Shown here piece by piece: positions 48,451 through 61,257 of a stretch of 64,000 nt of DNA (positions are counted from its first letter, which is position 1; every line of letters starts with the position of its first letter). This stretch comes from Chelydra serpentina (Eukaryota; Chordata; Testudines; Chelydridae), in contig JBAIAC010000018.1 of the NCBI GenBank assembly GCA_037349315.1, positions 2,790,001 through 2,854,000 on the forward strand, read 5' to 3'. The notes under the pieces are model-generated. The model saw only the letters and a program-made list of their open reading frames with translations, ran no database searches and was not told where the DNA came from. A program made the position numbers and the translations under genes.

Positions 48451-50261
48451 AGAATATGAGTATTAACTAGAGCTGTAAGAAAAAAGGTAATTCCATTTTG
48501 TAGAGGATTTTGATATTTCAAAATTTTGTTTCTGATATTTTCCCAGGGTGAATGTGCATATTATATATATGTATACACACATTAAAACAATTTTGGATAA
48601 ATTTATGATAGTATTACGAATTATAAGGAGAATCAGACATGTGAAGATGGCATACTATGTGACTTCCCATGTTGCACAGGCCAAAGACAATTACAGGGCT
48701 TGTCCACTGCCCTTTTGTACAAAATAATGTTTATAGGAACACAGAATCCTTTATACATTTAAAACACTCTAACCATTTTCTATGCCATCAAAGTATGACT
48801 AGTCAGAAATATGCTCTGGGAATGGCAGGGATGGAGTTATTTATTTTCTCTAAAGCACTCCCATGTCAAATATTTCCAATTTACAACGAGAGAGGGAAGA
48901 TTATTGTAACTGCCAGCACTGCACATTTACCCTGGGATATGAAAAACAAAGCTGGGTTCTTTGTGCGCTTTACATCACCATCAACAATATATAAAGATTC
49001 GGGAATCAGAACTTAGCTGACAGTTTTATTGGTGGTACATGAGGAGGCAAAATAAAATCAGCTTGGCTCATCTATAGCTGTATTTTCTCTGCTAGGCTGC
49101 TAGCAGTAATAAAAACATGTTTTCAATATGCAAAACATGCAGCTGTGACTTAAAGAAAAACATAGGGCAGATGAATTGAGTGGGAATATTTTGTTATATT
49201 TGGTTTATTTTCCTCATTAGAGCAAGTTTTAGTCAGGTGACAGCAGTGAGATCATATGGTAGGTAGATTGAGTTGCTACTGGATGCATCATATAGGTTCC
49301 AAGTTTTATTTTATTTTTCACTTATATTACCTTGGTTTTTTAAGGATAACTAAGGCTTGTAGATTTAGTAGAAGACATGGAGGGTGAAGGAGGCCAAGGT
49401 AGATGCAAAATGGCGTGCATCAGAAAGCGGTCGCAGGTGCATGGGGCTATATGAAACAAAGCAGAGAGGCAAGAATGGAAAAAAGAAACAAAAGTAGTGG
49501 TTAGATATTTTTGGGTGCAGCAAGGGTGACATGCATGGAGTGAAAAGAACCAAGAGCAAAGAGGTGGTTGTGCGGATGACATCTTGAATTGGACATGGAA
49601 GCCCTGGAGAAGAGATTTAAGGTACGGCTGGATGTGATCAGATTTTTAGTGGTTGATTTTCACAGCTTATTTCTTACCCATTTTCTTTTGCTTTTGTTAA
49701 AGAAGCTGTGTTTTTTCTGGAATATTGGGTCCAATTTTATTTAAACACTTTTTTTGAAATTGTACTGCATCCCAGATGTCTAGAGGGGGAAAAACGTAAA
49801 ATATTGGAATATGAGAACTTAAGCCCGTGTGCAGAGCTATTAAAAATATTTCTTCAACAAATTTTGTGTTAACACACAAAGAAAAGGATGACTGTGGTTG
49901 AAAATGGGAAATGAAGTACTAAATTATTTACATTTACAAGGGAGGGCATTAAAAACAAAATTGTCCCTATTCCACATACTGGATGAGTGCAATGTTTGTG
50001 GTAATTGTTTCATGATGGTTTTGCATGATTAAAAAATCAACATGTCATCAGAGTTAAATAAGGTTTATTCTGCACGTAACTAAGGTTGAAATGTGAAGGT
50101 CAATGATAATTAGGATAAAAGTAGATGCAAGAAATTATTATTTTTATTGCTATTGCATAAGCACCTATGGGCCCAAACCAAAACTTCACAGACACATAGT
50201 AAGGGACAGTCCCTGCTTGGTAGAGCATGCATCCTGAAAGGGGTGGAAGAAAAAAAAGTTG

Positions 50262-50406
50262 GAATCTCTGGTTGACGGATGGGGAATTTAGGCACAGACG
50301 GATTAAGCAATTTGCCCCAACATCACACAAGAAGTCTATGATAGAGCTGGGCATTTAACCCAGATTTCCCGAATCCCAGTTCCATTGCAGTGTCTTAACC
50401 ACAAGA
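50262..50406 (-). mobile_element. MIR-type SINE fragment
   Basis: Contains 'gatggggaatttaggcacag', 'ttgccccaacatcacacaag', 'gatagagctgggcatttaac' and 'gtcttaaccacaagaac', in reverse-complement MIR order. Confidence 0.6.
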
Positions 50407-51489
50407 ACATGCTTAAAATATAACCATGGTTACATAATCTCTTGAGTCTAGTCTCTGCTCTGTGAAATATGCATTGTATCAAACTGTCATTTCAATGGGA
50501 TTGGAATCCGGCCTTTAGAGTGTTAGGTAATTGTGTGAAATTAGATATTGTTGTGCCCCTCAGTTGAATAGTTTGCAATTGTCCTCAGAATTATGCTATC
50601 TGAACAGAACATGACTGATTGTATTAACTCTTTCCTCCTCCTGGAATTGCATGTGGTTACCAGACATCTACATTTCACATTCTTGGCAGGCAGGAGATCA
50701 CCTAATTACGTGCTGCTGCTTAATTCCAATGGCCATCCACCTCTGCAAAAGTCTGCTGAGTTTGAGGAGGTTTGGAATAAGCAGAATATCAACAACTGAG
50801 ATACACAGTGCATTAAACATCTTGTTATAGTTACGTTGCAGAGCCATAAATATACAGAACAATCTTTAAATTGCCTCCCTGTCATGCATACCAGGACTAT
50901 GATTAATGCAACACACTTCCAAGAGGGGATAGGATTTTGCAGAAACATAAATTAAGTCTAGTGCATTTAACATTGTATTATCAGAGACCAATGATGCCAT
51001 AAATGCTGAACTAAAATATTGGTAAAGTACTAAAAAATTGCTAATGCCTGCTGAACCCTGTACACTTGTGTCCTATTAATACTTGATGTAAACACAGCTA
51101 AATTGCTCCTAAATTAATAAGTGTATTCCCCTGTGTGAACTGTGACAAAAAATGTCCTAGTCCCATGATATTAAATTACAGAAATTACATGAAAACAATG
51201 TCATCTTGTTGGGAAACGATGACTTGGGATTTGTAGCCTTTATGTACTAATTTGGTTTTATTGGTGACCTTATTGTCTTTCCTCCCTGGAGGTTCTTTTT
51301 TTACAGCCCAGGCTTCTATATTATTATAGCAGGAGATAATTTATTTCCCATTCTTCGATTTCCCCTAGCCAGAAGTTAATGTGGGGCAAACTTCTTTGAG
51401 GAAATAAGACTTTAGTTGAAAGACATTCAACCCTTGAAGTTCTGGGTAGTGCAATAGAAGGTGATCTAAGTTATTGACAGAATGCACTG

Positions 51490-51575
51490 TTATCTAGTCT
51501 GGGCCGGATGCTCAGCTGGTGTATATTAGCATAGCCATGGAGTGACACTGATTTACATCACACGAGGATTTAGTC
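51490..51575. repeat. Hairpin-family repeat fragment
   Basis: 'gatgctcagctggtgtatat' and 'agcatagccatgga' followed by 'gacactgatttacatcac' match a palindromic turtle repeat built around 'cagctggtgtaaatc'. Related to 39976-40020. Confidence 0.4.
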
Positions 51576-52402
51576 ATCCATGTCTCTAATCTTGTTATTC
51601 ACGGGTGTGATGTCTAACCTCTGAGTTAAAAAGGAAACAAGCAACCTTATTCATGTTAGACCTCTGAATTCTAAAAGAGAAATGTTCGGAACCAGGTGAA
51701 TTGTAGGGGAAGTTGATTTAATAGTGAAAAGAAAACGTCCAAAACATGTAATGATAGACCACTTTGTCAGTAAAGGGGGTGGGAAACCATGGGAGGGTCA
51801 GAAGCTCTCTGAGTCAGTAGCTATTAATGTTGCGTTTGCAGTGGTAATGAAGAATCATGAAGGTTTAAGGAAAAAGGCAGACTAGAACTTGCTGTGGAGA
51901 TTTGGGAAGCAAAAGAAGCAGCAAGTGCTAGGAACTTCTGGTAAAGGAGCGAGGCAGAGGAAACCTTCCTTGGATTCCGGGGGAAAGTGAGAGTAAGTAG
52001 CAAAGGACTTGTGTAGAAGTGTATGGGGATCAGCCTGTAGAAAAGTCAGAGCCGGTATAAGTCACTGCAAGTTGGAGCCTGCATAATGCATGTCCTGCCT
52101 TTATACAATTAATTAGTAGGATGGGCAAAAAGTGATATTTGGAGTGTCATAATTTTCAGATTATATTTGGACCCTGGAATATCAGAATCCGCATGTCAGC
52201 CTCTTCAGGAACGCCTTCCTTCCTGACTGGCCCTTCCTTCTAACTGGCTACAAGACTGCCCTAGCTTTAAGGTGTTTTCTGCCACAAAATAAAGGAGTCC
52301 CCAGCAGCCTGAACCACCACCTCATTATTCCATTTCACATTTGTAGGTCTCCCTCTTCTGCTAAGATCTTTAGGGACAGCTGAGTACTCTAAATCTTCAA
52401 TT

Positions 52403-52437
52403 TGTGTGTGTGTGTGTGTGTGTGTGTCTGTCTGTCT
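52403..52437. repeat. (TG)n(TCTG)n microsatellite
   Basis: About 25 bp of TG repeats followed by tctgtctgtct. Confidence 0.95.
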
Positions 52438-52567
52438 TTGGGGCCACCGAATGCAAGGGGTGCTGAGAAACTGATCTTAGCAGCATTGAAACAAAAACCA
52501 ATCCTGCATCGAATAGCTAATAGCCACTGGCTAATTAGTGTTCAGATACTGGGAACACTCCAGAACC

Positions 52568-52934
52568 AGACATGCCAAACCCATGGAAAAAACCCCCAGA
52601 AATTGGGCTTGTTTTTGGCTTCATTGGCTTGTGAGTTGTTTGGTGGCTAGTTTTTGGCTTGTTGCTCGTTTGGCTTGTAGCTTGTTGCTTCTTTTTTTGA
52701 TCAGCTCCTGGCAAGCAGGGGCAACGGGGGGCAAGCAGAGGCAAGCGGGGGAGAGAGTCTGGGGTGCACCGCAGGCCCACCACAGTCCCAGACTGCACAC
52801 CGCGGGGATCTAATCACTTGGGGTTCTTAGGGATTGGCTTGTTTTGGCCTTGATTTGAAATAGGATTAGCTTGATTTTTGGTTTATTGTGAAAATCGGGG
52901 TGCTTATTTACCTCATGAAAGTTGGCAGCTGTGT
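52568..52934. mobile_element. hAT-like element, 367 bp, ggcttgt-rich
   Basis: The 8-mer ccagaacc flanks it exactly (52560-52567 and 52935-52942). Ends agacatgccaa and, inverted, acacagctgccaa are similar. The interior is full of ggcttgt/ggctagt motifs and a caagcagggg-type repeat. No transposase. Confidence 0.75.
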
Positions 52935-53944
52935 CCAGAACCCCTTCTGGTGTAGCTCAGGAAACCCTGAGTTTCCCCCAGACAGCCACAGGCCCAAGAA
53001 CTTTAAGTGACTGATAGATGATCTGAAAAGAGTTTTCTCAAATGCCCTAGATATGATTCAGTCTTCTAACTTAATAGTGCTTCTGAGCACCATGTTGTCA
53101 GATGCAGCTAATGATGTCTCTTTATAGCAGCATCAGCAGGACACCTGCCCCTGCCATCTGAGGACAGAGATGATTGAAAAAGGCCATTTTATAAATTATT
53201 TGTTTCAGAAGAGCTTGTGAATTCTGTTCTTTTCCTACTTCATACTGAGTTATATCTTATCATTAATGTCTGACTGAACTTGTGAATATGCATTTAAAAA
53301 TAAATATATAAAAACGTTAATCAAGATAACTGGAAGAGGGGGAGGCAGGTTATTTCTGTTTCTTCTGCTGAGCTTCAATATCCTCTGTTGGATGCTGCAC
53401 TTAAACTTCTGCGCATAAATATATATATAGTATGAGAGTTAAATACTGTAAGGTGCTAAGAGCCCTCAGCTTCCACAGAAGTTAATGGAAAGCGAGTGCA
53501 CTCATTGCATTGCTGAAACAGGCCTTATATGCATATTTAATATTTTAATATATTACCATTATGGAATTCTTACAATGCTGAAATAGCCTCGTTAGGCACT
53601 GACATTTTTTCACTGAAGCATAGGGAGCACCCAGTGCTGATGCAAGTTACTAAAAATTTCAGAATTTCTATTTTAAATATTATAAAGTAATCAAACAGAA
53701 GCAAGCACAAGTGAGTGTTTTGCAAATCCTATGACTTCCCTGCGAGTTCCATATGCAGAGAGTTTCATAATAGGGACTAGAACATCTCACTCTCTCGCTT
53801 CGTGTTTCCCATTTCAGTTACCTGAACTGAGCGTACTCAGAAATACACTGATTGATTGATTGAAAATCCTAACATTACATGATGAATGCCACGATGAGCC
53901 ACGAAATGAAAAAGAAAATGTGTGCCTAGTGGGGCATTAACAGG

Positions 53945-54068
53945 TAGGGTGACCAGACAGCAAGTGTGAAAAATCGGGACAGGGGGTGGGGAGTAATAGG
54001 AGCCTATATAAGAAAAAGACCCAAAAATCGGGACTGTCCCTATAAAATCGGGACATCTGGTCACCCTA
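53945..54068. mobile_element. hAT-like MITE, 124 bp, tagggtgaccag family
   Basis: Perfect 13-bp terminal inverted repeats (tagggtgaccaga and tctggtcacccta). The exact 8-bp target duplication ttaacagg is at 53937-53944 and 54069-54076. The inner arms repeat cgggac in both orientations. It is one of the most abundant small elements I know in turtle genomes and the best-preserved insertion in the window. Confidence 0.95.
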
Positions 54069-54144
54069 TTAACAGGCCATATTTGCCTCAAAATACTGGT
54101 TTGGTAAAAAGCTTTTGGAAAAAAAATAAATTCCAGTTGTTTAG

Positions 54145-54550
54145 TGTCACAAAGTGAGAAAAACCCATCCCATCTGGGACATCATTAGCTTGCCTCCCCA
54201 GGTGGGCAAGATGGAGGTCATGTGACTCAATCAGGAATTCTGGGGAAGAGCTAAGAGAAGAAACCTGTGTATGGAGTTGGAGAGGAATTGTGGACTCTCT
54301 GGGAGAGGCCAGACTCCAGGCAAGAAACCCTGGATGTGGAGGCGGGATACAGAGCAAGAGAACAAACCCTCCTGAAGGTGGGGCTGGGTCTAGCTGGACA
54401 CTGGAGTGAAGACTCTGTTTGTTTTGGGCTATCAGGGAGAGAGACCACTGAGTTCTGTTGCTGAAAGCTTTTGGAAAAATTTGAGGCATGGTGCTGCAGA
54501 GCTACCCTAGGCCACCATCAGGTGCCCAGGAGCTGGCTGACCCTGATACA
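54145..54550. mobile_element. LTR-like repeat, about 406 bp
   Basis: Opens tgtcacaaagtgag and closes gataca. The flanks tttag and tttac differ by one base, a plausible 5-bp duplication. It resembles the tgtgacaaagtggg-type LTR starts common in turtles. No coding content. Confidence 0.5.
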
Positions 54551-54681
54551 TTTACAAACAAGTCCACCTACCATGTGGGAAGCCCAGACATTGCAAAATA
54601 TACTAGTGCTTGAGAACCAGATAATGAATTTTTTTTTTTTTTTGAAATTGACTAGAAACAGGAAAAACTGATGATAATTTA

Positions 54682-54782
54682 GGCCACAATCCTGCAGCTG
54701 GATCTGTGCAGGTAATGGGGCCCTTGGTGCCTCATGCCGGAGTGGAGGTAGTCAGCGTGGATCTCATTGCAGGATCACGGCC
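54682..54782. repeat. Hairpin repeat, 101 bp
   Basis: Terminal 15-mers ggccacaatcctgca and (inverted) ggccgtgatcctgca agree at 12 positions. It is a small palindromic repeat lying about 200 bp before a GRID2 acceptor. Confidence 0.55.
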
Positions 54783-54911
54783 CTGAATAGTTGTTGATAG
54801 CATAGCTAAGGGATGGTTATTTTAAAAGGTTTTTTAAGCTGTTTAATACCAAGTAAATCATTTAGTTATTGACAGAGTGGGCAATAAACAGCTGAGGCAA
54901 ACAGATTATGA

Positions 54912-55250
<339 letters not shown>

Positions 55251-55594
55251 TAGCATTAGTGCCGTGACAAAAAAAAGTTCTAATGGAAAACTCTCCTTAA
55301 AGATTTTTTGTTTTGTTTTGTTATTTTGTAATGGGCATATTTGAAACAAAACTATTATGGATGCTGAACATCAGACCCACGGGTATTTCAAGCACCAAAA
55401 AATAATCACATTATTTTTGTGCCCAGGAGGTAGGAAGTTAAAAAAAAAAAACACAGCTCAATTTTTCTAAGATAATTGATATTAGAATTACAGTCCTTCC
55501 TTCGTCAGTAAAACAGTATAAGAAAAAAGGCTGGAACAATTGCATCCAGCTAATATTCTGTGCAATTCATTACTAAAATCCTGCAGGCATAATG

Positions 55595-56045
55595 TAATAG
55601 AATCATACAAATCAGAGCCAGAAAAACCCTATTAAGTCATCTAGTCTATACCCTGCCAGTACAGGATTGTTCCCTATGGTATAATTTATACTGCTTTGTC
55701 CAGCTTTGTTTCCCAAGGAATGGGTTTCCACTGTTTCTCTTGGAATATTATTTCATATCCTAATTATACTCAGTGTCAAGAAACATTTTCTTGATATTCA
55801 GTCTAATTTTCCGGCATTTAATGTTATACTATTATTCCTAGTTGTCCCTTTCCTTTTTTGTTGTTTATACCCTTCAAATATTTGTAGACTATTACCATGG
55901 CATTCCCTGGTCAGCGCCTAGCCAAGAAATACATATTTAGTCTGTTTAATCTTTCCTCATAAGTCAGTCCAGCCGGAATCCTAATCATATTAATATCTCT
56001 TGTTTGAAATCCTTCCAGTTTGTCAATATCTTTCTGGTAATGATG
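55595..56045 (-). mobile_element. Older CR1 LINE, 3' fragment
   Basis: Starts 'atagaatcatacaaatcaga', the reverse complement of the CR1 3' tail, followed by 'gtcatctagtctataccctg' and more 3' UTR/ORF2 text on the - strand. It is considerably more diverged than the copies at 27385 and 44073. Confidence 0.7.
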
Positions 56046-58059
56046 TACATGCGATTTATATTTGCACAGTGCTGGCACTTCCTATATTGTATTAATGAAG
56101 GAAAACTACAGTGATTTTCAAAAATTACAGAACCGTTTAATCTTATTTTAAGAAGAAGTAAAGTGTCTTTTTTTCAAAAGTTAATTAAAATAGAAAACAA
56201 CACTTTTTAAAGTAAGGAGAGGCAGCCATTTTGGGTCAGATCCTAAGCCATACCAGAGCAGGGTAGACTTGGCAGCAACAAAGATGGCTTCTTTCAACCA
56301 GCTTCATGCTACTCCCAATCTTGGGGCCAATCTGCACTAGTCCTGGTGTAAAGCAAAGTAGCCTCAGGCCCAGTTTGTATGATACTGACTGCTCCTGGCC
56401 CCACCAGGTCCCATTCTGGTAGCTGGAGTTCACCAGCATGTAGGGACACCTACACCATGCCTTCTATACTAGGGGGCAGTAAGTAGCTTAAGTGCCTTTA
56501 CAAGGGTACTTAAGTTACCAGAGATATCCATTAAGAAGATTTGGCTGCTCCTATGTTTATTTTATCTTTACACGACACCTTCTCAGGCTTGGTTGCTCCT
56601 AGGGTCTCCTTCCTCGGGAGCTGTCTTTGCTAAATCCTAGCACACACCCTTTCTCTCTGAGGGCTACTTCCACTTACTCATACCTGAGTGGGACACTCTG
56701 CCAACAAACCCACTTTACCTTTTCCGATCAGGTTTAACACTTGTTATCTGAATGGGGCATTTCAATCAAATATAACCAGCCATTTCACATTCTCTAAACC
56801 GAGTCTAAAGATACACAGCCCTGAAAGGGACGACTGATTGCACTTCTACTTTTTTTTCTTAGCTTGCTTGTGACACGTACCATTCCCATTCTCCTGCATG
56901 AACATCATTTATGCTGTTTCTTACCACACTGTCAGCTTTTTGCTTTCAAATGCTGCAGAGTTTATTAAATTCTTTGCCATGTCATCCTCACAAACATTTC
57001 CAGTTTGTCTTTTTCCATTTCCTGCCTTTTATAACAGGATGATTAATAAAACAAAGTCCTCCCATGACCTTTCACACCAGACCTACACTGTGTGAAGATA
57101 AATCTGTGAAGCGATTCTCCTTGAAACATAAAGAGAAATGACCAACCAAAGGAAATATGAAAGTCTTTTGAGAAGGCAGGAGCAAATTAAAACACTATGT
57201 AAAGGATGTGGGTTAGATCACTAGTGAATTAACTGAAGGTGTGGTCATTCTTGAAATGTGCAGCCCTAGCCAGAGGTTGAGTTCCTTGTCTTTGTCTCTC
57301 CTGGCCCCCATTTGCAAAAATTGGCTTTGGTGAGAAGCCATAGTTTGTAAACTGAAGGCACATTTGAGTATTGTTTGTACTGTACCATGTTGTCCAAAGC
57401 TGAAATCAAATCCAAATGCATAGGCTCCCATGTGTATGTAGCCCTCCACTTCCATATGTGAACAGGAGCTTACGTTCATGGGCCAGTGCTGGAATAGCAT
57501 GGAGAGGTGGATTTCTCTCTATGTGCCATGCTCCCCTTTTCCTTTGAACACATAAAAGCCCCTTCGTAAGAGTCTTGCAGGATCCCTACTTTGTAGTTTT
57601 GGTAGAATGCAGGCCAGACGTGACTGTTGCTACCATAGACAGACCATGTCTATGTCAAAAGTGGCAGAACTGATAGAAGTGGCAGAAAACTTTTTAAAAA
57701 CAGACATCCTTTCCCTATTGAGGATTTCTTCATTTGCTTCTCATTGGGTCCTACTGCTCTGCCTTTTTCTCTCCCTCATCCCTTGCCCTGGCATCACTGA
57801 ACATCCAAGACCCAATCACACTCCTGATGTTCTCCTCCCCACTGAGATCTCTCTCCTCTGTCCCCTTCAGCAGAGCACAGCCCAGTGCTGAGCAAATGCT
57901 TAGGATTTAGTGGGCTCTGCCTTGTCTGAGACAAGATAAGTCAGTTGAGCCCTGATGAGACCCTGGAGACCCTGCTTAATGCCATTCTGCTCTAGGACAG
58001 GAAAAGGACTCTCTCTTGGTCTTCTTCTGCCCATTTCCCAAAAGGGAGAGGGATTCGTT

Positions 58060-58087
58060 TGTGTGTGTGTGGGGGGGGGGGGGGGGG
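58060..58087. repeat. (GT)n followed by a 17-G run
   Basis: A short gt repeat runs directly into seventeen consecutive G. Confidence 0.9.
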
Positions 58088-60832
58088 CAGTGATTATGGT
58101 GTTTCTGGGAAAGGGCTGTTGGTATGTAGGGGGGAGTTGGTGCTTGTATGGCTGTGTGTGTCAGAGTAGAAATGCTTGTGCATATCTGGAAAGAGGCAGT
58201 GAAAATGAAGAAAAGAGTATCTGAATAATGGGTTAGGTGGGAAGGACAATGAGTAAGAGTCTGTGGGAAGGGAGCAAAGAGAGAGCTGGGGAACCCCAGA
58301 AAAAAGTAGTGAGTTTGAAAGAGAGGTGAGTTCCTGAAACAGCACTGTATAGAAGGGAGGGAGAGAGGAAAAAATATTACACATTACAGGAAAAATAACT
58401 TTGAGGGAAAAACATGATTAAAGAAGGAAAGGAGTGTGTTCTGTCATGTAGTTAAAGGAAAGAAATGGGTGGATGCAATGAGAAGGAAGAAAAATGCGAA
58501 GGAGACATAGTAAAGTTTACTTTTTAAAATGATTTGCAAGGAAGTGTAATGCTACTAGGGGACATGGTCCACCTACTGAGCTTCACCTATCTATAGAAGC
58601 TAAAAGCCTAGAGATGGGCTTGGAGGCACCTGGAAATGTGACAGAGACTTGCCCTGCTCAGCTGGATTCTTCCCAAGCCAAAACTGTGGGTCTGTGTTGT
58701 AGGAGCATTGGCAGCGTGGTGGGCAAGGCTCTCCATCTACATTCTCCTTGCATCTAGGAGATCCCCCAAGTTCCATGGTTTTTGATAGCGAGCCAAAGAG
58801 AAGACCCTGTCCCTCCTGCCATGAGGGAATATACAGATAGCTCTGTGAGCTAACACTCCGATTTTCCACTCCCATATGCAGGTTAATTCTGCATAAGGAA
58901 GAATGGCACCGAATGTTTAGCTATTACACTTTGCTTCTAGTGGATGTAAACAAACCCGTGGAAAAAAGCAGATTCTGCTCCCTGCCAATCTCTTCCAGTT
59001 GAATCTGATATAGATGGGTGTGCTTAGGGGTGGATTTATTGTAATTTCTAATCGAGTTTCTGATTTGAAATCACTACTACTGGGCTTTTGCTTTTCAATG
59101 TTTTTCATTCTAACCTCTCTTAGGCTGCAGAAAACCACAGTCTCCACAGTGCAAATTGGACTGTTTGGGGGGCTGAAACAGAGCTATAGTAATAGTATTT
59201 CCTCTCTAACTGCTATAGTTAAGGTTCTGCCAGCCTTTGACATATGAATCCCTGTTCACAGCTCCACCATAACCATTTGTTCAAGAGTAAAACTTACCAT
59301 ATAATGTCTGGGTCCCACAGATAAATATTTGTTTTTCCTTCACAAAAATCCATTTGGCTATTTAAATGCAAGTATTCATAAGAAAGAAATTGAGGTTATC
59401 CATGTTTTAGTACTCCTCTATAAGCTTAGTATTGTAAACATGCAGTTTTTCATACCATCACTTGATGCTTATTGTGACTTTAAAATAAATGTGGGGCTTT
59501 ATAGAGCAGATACATTGCACATTCTATAACAGCTATTCACAAGATTTTGGGTAGTGTTTTGGATTAATGGGCTCAAAGTATATAAATCTACACCATGCAC
59601 CTAGGTCTGTGAATGCAAATGCCTGCTTGCTTGCTTTGATTTGCACTGCCAGGCCTTATGCTTGGATAAAGTTCCTCCCTGGCAGTAGATGGCAAAAGTA
59701 CCCTCAAACCTTGTTGATGTCATTCCCTACAGTCTTTGCATTGCCTTTATGGGGCCTGATACAGAACCTACAAATGAGCTTGTTGGGCTGCCATATCTTA
59801 GTTCTTTCTATCTCTAAGAAGTGGAGTATCCGTACCCTTCACTGGCTAAGAGAAAGGCCTGAAGAAGGGAATGAATGGAATAGGACTTAGAAGCTTGAGA
59901 AGGTTTTCAAGCAACACACGGGTATGCTGCTCTGTTCATAGCTCCGCGTAAAGCATAAACTGCCCTGTGGCTTTCGATCTGATATGCATCAGGCAAGCCC
60001 ACACAGGAGTGTAGCATGGCCTAATATTGCAGGAGCTTCTGTGCCAGAAATGCTCACACAGCCAGGCTCTCATACAGCCAATTGTCGGCCCTTTGGGCAG
60101 AGTTGGACAAAAGGTGGTTTTGTTAGGAGAAAGAAAGAATCACCAGCCTGAGATCAGTAGGGGGACTGAGTCGGAGAAAAGTTCTCCTTCCAGGGCTCTG
60201 TCTCTTGCTCCCCCTTAGCCAATCTGATAAACTAGCCCATTACTGTGTCAAAACAGCACATGTAACATGGCACACGGGTGGGGGTGCTGACCTTCCCTTT
60301 GCTTGCCTAGAGTAGGAAATAGAAAAGCCTGAGATTTTCCACACAGCTGATTTCTCCCTCTCTGCCTGGGTTTCACTTAACCATTAAAGCTGGACCAAGA
60401 TAGTTCTAAAGTCAGACTAAGAAAATCTTTGCGTCTAGGTAAAATACTTCAATGTATGTGAACTGACCATTGAAATCTGTGGGACTACTTTGATTTATAT
60501 AGTTGAGAATTAAAAAAGAAATTTTGAGTCAGATGAACTTGAAGTATAAGAGGTAAACTGAGAGCAAGAATCCTGTGCAAGATGTAAAGCAAGTGTAGAG
60601 CAGTACAGGACAGGTGGAAGTAAAAGTGTGAAGGAGTGATGAGAGAGAAAGGTGGAGAACAAGAAATTGTGGAAATCTGAGGGTTTTTTAGGTATATAAG
60701 ATGAAGAGGGAAGGGAAAGGAACAAGCATCTAAGAAATGGAGAGACTGGTTAACTGGCAAAAGAAGTGAGTATTTAAAAAGAAGCAATGGAACTTGATTC
60801 TTACAAAAGACTGGATTGTAACTAGAGCCGGT

Positions 60833-61257
60833 TGAAGAAACTTCAGAAGAGACGCATTCCCTCAGAATATGCTGTTCTATGAAACTCAAAATGCTTCACA
60901 AAATTGGATCAGTTTTGCTGGAACTTTGTTTTGGAAGGAAACCGGATTGTGCGGGGTCAGAAGTCGTCTCATTTCTACATTTTTGGAACAAAACATTTAG
61001 GTGGTTTTTGGTTTAAAGGGACTATTTATTTTGGATTTTTATTTTATTTTGTATAATACAAAGTTTAAGATGTCAACATTAAAATGAAACATTTCGCTTC
61101 TGTTAAAACAAAACATTTCAGTCAACACACACACAAAATTTCAGCCTTTTCCTTCATGGAGCATTTTGAAAAGTTTGGTTTTCATTCTGATTCAGAACAA
61201 AGCCAAATTTCAAAATCGTTTGTAAAAAATGGAACTTACACCCTCCACCCAGCTCTA
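60833..61257. mobile_element. AT-rich TIR element, tagagctgg family
   Basis: Left end tagagccggttgaa and right end (inverted) tagagctgggtgga agree at 11 of 14. The inner text 'gaaaccggattg', 'caaaacatttag' and 'gattcagaacaaagccaaat' recurs in inverted form, as in 25277-26018. No convincing target duplication remains. Confidence 0.45.
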
